Origin: Thermoleophilaceae bacterium
Lineage (GTDB): Bacteria > Actinomycetota > Thermoleophilia > Solirubrobacterales > Thermoleophilaceae
Assembly: GCA_013812485.1 (NCBI GenBank)
Contig: JACCTJ010000298.1
Location: forward strand, 1 to 8,698
Reading direction: 5' to 3'
DNA: 8,698 bases
A model generated the notes under the pieces. That model did no database searches, was not told the origin of the DNA, and saw only the letters and a program-made list of their open reading frames with translations. A program made the position numbers and the translations under genes. Numbering within the stretch: position 1 is the first letter of the stretch; every line of letters starts with the position of its first letter. Positions 4,997 through 8,698 of this stretch are shown in pieces.

Positions 4997-6586
4997 GTGA
5001 CCTCGACAGTGTCTATCGTTCGCGCGCGCATGGCCCCCCTCGCCCTCGCCCGCTCTCGGGTGGCCGACGCTCGCCTGCCCGTGACTCCGCTCGCGAGCGC
5101 GGCGCTCGTGGTCGCCCTGATCTTGGTCTCGCTCGCTCTTCGCGCGCGTGGCATCGGCGGTGCGTTCTGGATCGACGAGGGCCTGTCGGTCGGAATCTCC
5201 TCGTTCCCGTTCGCCGACATCCCCGGGACGCTGCGCCTCGACGGCTCGCCGCCGCTCTACTACCTCATGCTGCACGGATGGATGGCCGTCTTCGGCACTT
5301 CCGAGGCGGCAACGCAGATCCTCTCGCTGATCTTCGCGCTCGCCGCCATCCCGGTCGGGCTGTGGGCGGGCTGGAGCCTCTTCGGGCCGCGCGCCGGCTG
5401 GTTCGTGGCCGGGCTGTTCGCACTCAACCCCTTCCTGACCGCCTACTCGCACGAGGCCCGCATGTACTCGCTGCTGGTGCTACTCGCGCTCGTGGCCGGC
5501 GCCGCCTTTGTGCATGCCTTCGTCCTGGACCACCGCCGCTACGCGGTGCTCTTCGCCGTGACCGTGGCGCTCATGCTCTACACGCACAACTGGACGGTCT
5601 TCTTCCTCGCGGCAGCGGGGCTCACGTGTCTGGCCATCGCCCGACGCCGGCGCGACCGGCGCAAGGCGGTCCTCCTCGACGGGGCCCTGGCCTTCGGGGG
5701 CGCGCTTCTCGTGTGGCTGCCGTGGGTGCCGACGCTGGCCTTCCAGGCTCGCAACACGGCGGCGCCGTGGTCGAACGTGCCGAGCCTGTCCGACCTGAGC
5801 GAGGCGCTCAGCTCGGTCCTCGGCGGGCTCGGACCGACCATCGGCCTCCTGCTCGTGGCCGGCACCGGCCTCTCGCACATCATCCGCCGTCGCCGCGACA
5901 CCGAGCGGCTCGAGCTGCTCACCCTCGCCGGCCTCGGGCTCGGCACGCTGCTTATCGCCTGGAGCGCCTCGCAGTTCTCGCCGGCGTGGGCCTTGCGCTA
6001 CATGGCGGTGATCGTCGGCCCGCTCGTGCTGCTGGCCGGCGTCGGTCTCGCGCGGGCCGGGCGCCTCGGCGTGGCCGCGCTCGCACTCGTCGCCCTGCTG
6101 TGGCTACCCAAGGGAGTCCAGCCCGACCCGAGCACTACCGAGAAGAACGTCGTCTCCGCGGTCGAGAGCTACCTCGGGCGCGGCGACGTCGTGGTCTCGA
6201 CCCACCCGGAGCGTCTCACGGTCCTCGACTACTACCTGCCGCGGGGGCTCACCTACGTCACCAGCCTCGGCCCCGTCGCGGATGCCCGCTACATGGACTG
6301 GCGCGACGTCCTCGACCGCCTGCGCGAGGCACGGGCCTCGGAAACGCTCGGCCCGGCGCTTGATAACTTGGACACGGGCAAGGACATCCTGCTCGTGCGA
6401 CCAGTGACCGAGAACAGCTCCAATTGGAAGGCGGATTGGACGGAGCTCGTCCGTAAGCGGTCGACCCAGTATGCGCGTCTGCTGCGCAAGGATCCGCGCT
6501 TCGTCCGCCGAGTAGTCGCGCCCGACGGGCCGGACGCCGCCACGAACGGCGTCCGCGCCACGCTCTACACCAAGGTCCACGACTAG
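4997..6586 (+). CDS. GT39-family-like (ArnT/PMT-type) membrane glycosyltransferase
   Basis: A 529-residue protein with about 10 predicted helices, the first at about residues 31-50. After it comes FWIDEGLSVG with the Asp60-Glu61 pair, the catalytic signature of GT39/ArnT-like enzymes. LDGSPPLYYLMLHGWM (about 81-96), LFALNPFLTAYSHEARMYSL (about 140-159) and LYTHNWT (about 194-200) are also typical. Family members transfer a sugar from a polyprenyl-phosphate carrier to a lipid, glycan or protein outside the membrane. The C-terminal 165 or so residues are soluble, with a VVVSTHPERLTVLDYYLP segment, probably an outward-facing domain. I use the GTG at 4997, 10 bp after the preceding stop; ATG 5030 (residue 12) is an equally reasonable start because the first helix lies after it. 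It is grouped with another GT-C-like gene and a UGM-like flavoprotein. The fold is confident; the substrate is not. Confidence 0.88.
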   Translation: MTSTVSIVRARMAPLALARSRVADARLPVTPLASAALVVALILVSLALRARGIGGAFWIDEGLSVGISSFPFADIPGTLRLDGSPPLYYLMLHGWMAVFGTSEAATQILSLIFALAAIPVGLWAGWSLFGPRAGWFVAGLFALNPFLTAYSHEARMYSLLVLLALVAGAAFVHAFVLDHRRYAVLFAVTVALMLYTHNWTVFFLAAAGLTCLAIARRRRDRRKAVLLDGALAFGGALLVWLPWVPTLAFQARNTAAPWSNVPSLSDLSEALSSVLGGLGPTIGLLLVAGTGLSHIIRRRRDTERLELLTLAGLGLGTLLIAWSASQFSPAWALRYMAVIVGPLVLLAGVGLARAGRLGVAALALVALLWLPKGVQPDPSTTEKNVVSAVESYLGRGDVVVSTHPERLTVLDYYLPRGLTYVTSLGPVADARYMDWRDVLDRLREARASETLGPALDNLDTGKDILLVRPVTENSSNWKADWTELVRKRSTQYARLLRKDPRFVRRVVAPDGPDAATNGVRATLYTKVHD

Positions 6587-6630
6587 CCCACCGCGCCCCC
6601 CGGCGCCGTCCCTCCCTCGATCCCCCGCTA

Positions 6631-8151
6631 ATGACCGACACGATCCCGCATACCGGCGAGCCCGAGGCCATCGCCCCGCCCGACCAGGAGCTCCCGACGA
6701 TCGTCATCGGAGGAGGGCCGGCAGGCCTCACCGCCGGCTACCTGCTGGCCCAGCGCGGGAAGCCGGTCATCGTGTTCGAGGCCGAGGACCAGCTCGGCGG
6801 CATCGCCAAGACCGTCGAGCGCGACGGCTACCGCTTCGACCTCGGCGGCCACCGCTTCTTCACGAAGGCCAAGGAGGTCGACGCCCTCTGGCACGAGATC
6901 ATGCGCGAGGAGTTCCTCAAGCGCCCGCGCATGTCGCGCATCTACTGGAACCGAAAGTTCCTCCACTACCCGCTGCGCGGCGGCGACGTGATCAAGAAGC
7001 TCGGTCCGATCGAGCTGACGCGCGCCATGTTCTCCTACTTCCGCGCGGCCCTGAAGCGCAACAAGGGCAACGAGCAGACCTTCGAGGAGTGGGTCTCGAA
7101 CCGCTTCGGCAAGCGGCTGTTCAACCTCTTCTTCAAGTCCTACACCGAGAAGGTCTGGGGCGTCCCCACTTCGGAGATCCGCGCCGAATGGGCCGCCCAG
7201 CGAATCAAGAACCTGAACTTCTTCTCGGCGGCCAAGGCGGCCTTCTTCGGCAACAAGGATGACGAGCACACGAGCCTGATCGGGGAGTTCAACTACCCCC
7301 GCTACGGCCCGGGCCAGATGTGGGAGACGATGGCCGACGACATCCGCCGGCTCGGCGGAGAGATCCGGATGAGCACCCCGATCACCGAGATCGAGGTCCG
7401 CGACGGCCGCGCGGTCTCGGTCCTGGCCGGCGGCGAGCGCCACGAGTCTCCCGCGATCATCTCCTCGCTGCCGTTACGCAACCTGGTGGGCCTGGTCGAC
7501 CCGGCCGCGCCCGAGACGGTGCGCGAGGCCGCTCAGGGCATCCGCTACCGGGACTTCCTGACCATCTCCCTCGTCCTCGACGGCGAGGACCTGTTCCCCG
7601 ACAACTGGATCTACATCCACGAGCCGGGCGTGCAGGTCGGCCGGATCCAGAACTTCCGCTCGTGGAGCCCCTGGATGGTGCCCGACCCCAACAAGGCGTG
7701 CGTGGGGATGGAGTACTTCTGCTTCGAAGGCGACGAGTTGTGGAACACCGCCGACGACGAGCTCGTCCGCCTCGGCGGCCGCGAGCTCGAGCAGCTCGGT
7801 CTGGCCCGCGCGGACAAGGTTGACTTCGGCTTCGCGGTGCGCGTGCCCAAGGCCTACCCGATGTACGACACCGACTACGCCGAGCGCGTCGCGACCATCC
7901 GCTCCTGGCTCGATCCGCTGGCCAACCTCCAGCAGGTCGGGCGCAACGGCCTGCACCGCTACAACAACTCGGACCACTCGATGCTGACCGCCATGCGGGC
8001 CGTCGAGAACCTGCTCGACGGGACCCAGCACGACATCTGGGCGGTCAACGCCGAGTCCGTCTATCACGAGGCCGGCGTCGAGGACGAGCAGCCGTACCGC
8101 GAGGCACCGGAGACGCCGTCGATGGCGCAGCCCCTCGCCAGCGAGCGCTAG
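6631..8151 (+). CDS. FAD-dependent oxidoreductase, UDP-galactopyranose mutase/protoporphyrinogen oxidase-like
   Basis: A 506-residue flavoprotein. The Rossmann dinucleotide motif IVIGGGPAGLTAGYLLA (about residues 24-40) ends at the ribose-binding Glu50 in VIVFEAE, followed by LGGIAKT and the DLGGHRFF block (about 70-77) seen in amine-oxidase/UGM relatives. The C-terminal FAD-binding end is GLHRYNNSDHSMLTAMRAVE (about 440-459). The middle part, with EEWVSNRFGKRLFNLFFKSY and EKVWGVP, is characteristic of a subgroup beside UDP-galactopyranose mutases in envelope-glycan clusters. Such enzymes rearrange or oxidise a nucleotide-linked or lipid-linked sugar; which one is not shown here. Classical UGMs are nearer 370-400 residues, so this is a longer relative. 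ATG 6631 comes 44 bp after the GT39-like gene, and the gap is C-rich without a Shine-Dalgarno, so co-transcription is likely but translation initiation is atypical. Confidence 0.88.
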   Translation: MTDTIPHTGEPEAIAPPDQELPTIVIGGGPAGLTAGYLLAQRGKPVIVFEAEDQLGGIAKTVERDGYRFDLGGHRFFTKAKEVDALWHEIMREEFLKRPRMSRIYWNRKFLHYPLRGGDVIKKLGPIELTRAMFSYFRAALKRNKGNEQTFEEWVSNRFGKRLFNLFFKSYTEKVWGVPTSEIRAEWAAQRIKNLNFFSAAKAAFFGNKDDEHTSLIGEFNYPRYGPGQMWETMADDIRRLGGEIRMSTPITEIEVRDGRAVSVLAGGERHESPAIISSLPLRNLVGLVDPAAPETVREAAQGIRYRDFLTISLVLDGEDLFPDNWIYIHEPGVQVGRIQNFRSWSPWMVPDPNKACVGMEYFCFEGDELWNTADDELVRLGGRELEQLGLARADKVDFGFAVRVPKAYPMYDTDYAERVATIRSWLDPLANLQQVGRNGLHRYNNSDHSMLTAMRAVENLLDGTQHDIWAVNAESVYHEAGVEDEQPYREAPETPSMAQPLASER

Positions 8152-8194
8152 CTCGCGGCTGCAACGCTGCGCTGAGGGGTGTCCTCGGTCGCTT

Positions 8195-8210
8195 GCGTGC
8201 TTGCGCACGC
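8195..8210 (+). terminator. Hairpin downstream of the flavoprotein gene
   Basis: GCGTGC-TTGC-GCACGC is a perfect 6-bp stem with a 4-nt loop, 43 bp after the flavoprotein stop. It is followed by a pyrimidine-rich but not T-only stretch, so intrinsic termination is plausible but not canonical. Confidence 0.35.
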
Positions 8211-8249
8211 GTCGCTCCCTCTGCGTCCTACCTCAGATTGCTTTTCGCT

Positions 8250-8267
8250 CGCGAGCTAGCGCTCGCG
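8250..8267. terminator. Second hairpin in the convergent intergenic region
   Basis: CGCGAG-CTAGCG-CTCGCG forms a 6-bp stem with a 6-nt loop, with CTTTTCG on its left at 8241-8247. No T-tract follows the stem on either strand. It may contribute to stopping transcription from both sides, or be chance in GC-rich DNA. Confidence 0.25.
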
Positions 8268-8277
8268 CTCGCCGAAC

Positions 8278-8297
8278 GGACCGGCTCTGACCGGTCC
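8278..8297 (-). terminator. Hairpin just past the end of the acidic-tail gene
   Basis: GGACCGG-CTCTGA-CCGGTCC is a perfect 7-bp stem with a 6-nt loop. It begins 14 bp beyond the stop of the leftward gene at 8312, the usual place for a terminator. It lacks a U-tract on the minus strand, so it would be a GC-rich, actinobacterial-style I-shaped terminator at best. Confidence 0.4.
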
Positions 8298-8311
8298 CGA
8301 GCCGGCCGGCC

Positions 8312-8698
8312 TCAGCTGGTGCCGGCGGTCTCGCTCTCCGACTGCTGATCGCCGGAGCCGTCGGATTCCTCGTGGCCGCCGTCCTGCGCGGTCCCCTCGT
8401 CGGAGCTCTCGGCCTGGGCTCCGTCCCCGGCGGCCGAGTCTTCGCTCGACGACCCTTCGCCGGACGAATCCCCGCTCGAGGACGCTTCTGCCGACTCTCC
8501 CGAGGACTCGGTGTCAGGCGACTCCTCCCCCGAGGACTGGTCGCTCGCGGACTCACTGCTCTCCGAGTCGTCGTCGCTCTCGTCGTCGTCGTGTTTGCCG
8601 GTCTTGTCCATGCCGATCTCGTCGGCCTCGTCGAAGACCGACTTCTCGCTTTTGTACGGCGCGGGGTCGTCGACGGTCTCGCCCTTGACCTCGACGGA
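8312..8698 (-). CDS. Partial protein with an extreme Ser/Asp/Glu/Gly-rich disordered tail (5' end outside the window)
   Basis: The frame is open from the right edge. Entering the window it reads VEVKGETVDDPAPYKSEKSV, then FDEADEIGMDKTGK, before turning into about 90 residues composed almost entirely of S, D, E, G, A, T and Q. The stop is TGA at 8314-8312. The ATG at 8611 is in frame, but sensible sequence continues upstream of it, so I treat the gene as partial rather than starting there. The tail has imperfect SSGE/SSGD/SSED units, is strongly acidic, and should be intrinsically disordered; Ca2+ or cation binding or spacing from a surface are possible roles, all inference. I do not recognise the N-terminal part. 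It converges with the flavoprotein gene and shares a 160-bp intergenic region with it. Confidence 0.65.
   Translation of the reverse strand, partial: SVEVKGETVDDPAPYKSEKSVFDEADEIGMDKTGKHDDDESDDDSESSESASDQSSGEESPDTESSGESAEASSSGDSSGEGSSSEDSAAGDGAQAESSDEGTAQDGGHEESDGSGDQQSESETAGTS

Noticed and set aside
3988..5220. Minus-strand frame opposite the two glycosyltransferase-like genes
   Set aside because: It is highly charged Arg/Glu/Gly sequence, antisense to genes with clear membrane helices and motifs; no start context.
6628..7443. Minus-strand frame with Leu/Val/Asp-rich protein-like composition opposite the flavoprotein
   Set aside because: It looks protein-like only because it mirrors the flavoprotein codons; the plus strand carries the unmistakable FAD motif set.
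8233..8556. Minus-strand frame overlapping the acidic-tail gene in another phase
   Set aside because: It is an Arg/Pro/Thr-rich shadow of the Ser/Asp/Glu-rich frame, which continues sensibly to the window edge.

Overview
The window is very GC-rich DNA with dense coding and strong G/C preference at third codon positions. Most starts lack a clear Shine-Dalgarno sequence, and the gene families are typical of Actinomycetota. The combination of a tandem HtrA-like pair, a group II truncated globin, GT-C envelope glycosyltransferases and a UDP-galactopyranose-mutase-like flavoprotein suggests a deep-branching actinobacterium, perhaps Thermoleophilia/Solirubrobacterales. That placement rests on protein resemblance from memory and was not searched.

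Layout. (i) Positions 1-65, minus strand: the first 21 codons of what looks like an HxlR-type winged-helix regulator, running off the left edge. (ii) Positions 66-217: a divergent intergenic region with four CTAC/GTAG boxes spaced exactly 11 bp apart. (iii) Positions 218-2133, plus strand: two overlapping trypsin-like/PDZ protease genes. The first has lost its catalytic histidine; the second has an intact His-Asp-Ser triad. Neither has a visible export signal. (iv) Positions 2140-3390: a decay zone. A truncated-hemoglobin gene breaks off where its proximal haem ligand should be. An unidentified out-of-frame fragment follows. Then comes a minus-strand alpha/beta hydrolase remnant with a Tyr in place of the catalytic His, a one-base frameshift, and its N-terminal strand lying on the opposite strand across a 12-bp palindrome. 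(v) Positions 3391-8151, plus strand: three consecutive genes, a multi-spanning GT-C-like protein, a GT39-like (ArnT/PMT-type) glycosyltransferase and an FAD-dependent UGM/protoporphyrinogen-oxidase-like oxidoreductase. They probably act together in polyprenyl-linked cell-envelope glycan synthesis. (vi) Positions 8152-8311: a convergent intergenic region with three hairpins. (vii) Positions 8312-8698, minus strand: the C-terminal part of a protein with an extreme Ser/Asp/Glu/Gly-rich tail.

I see no CRISPR array, transposase, tRNA, rRNA or clear novel defence system. The points most worth a second look are the inverted and broken hydrolase/globin zone, the active protease paired with a pseudo-protease, and the phased boxes in the divergent promoter region.
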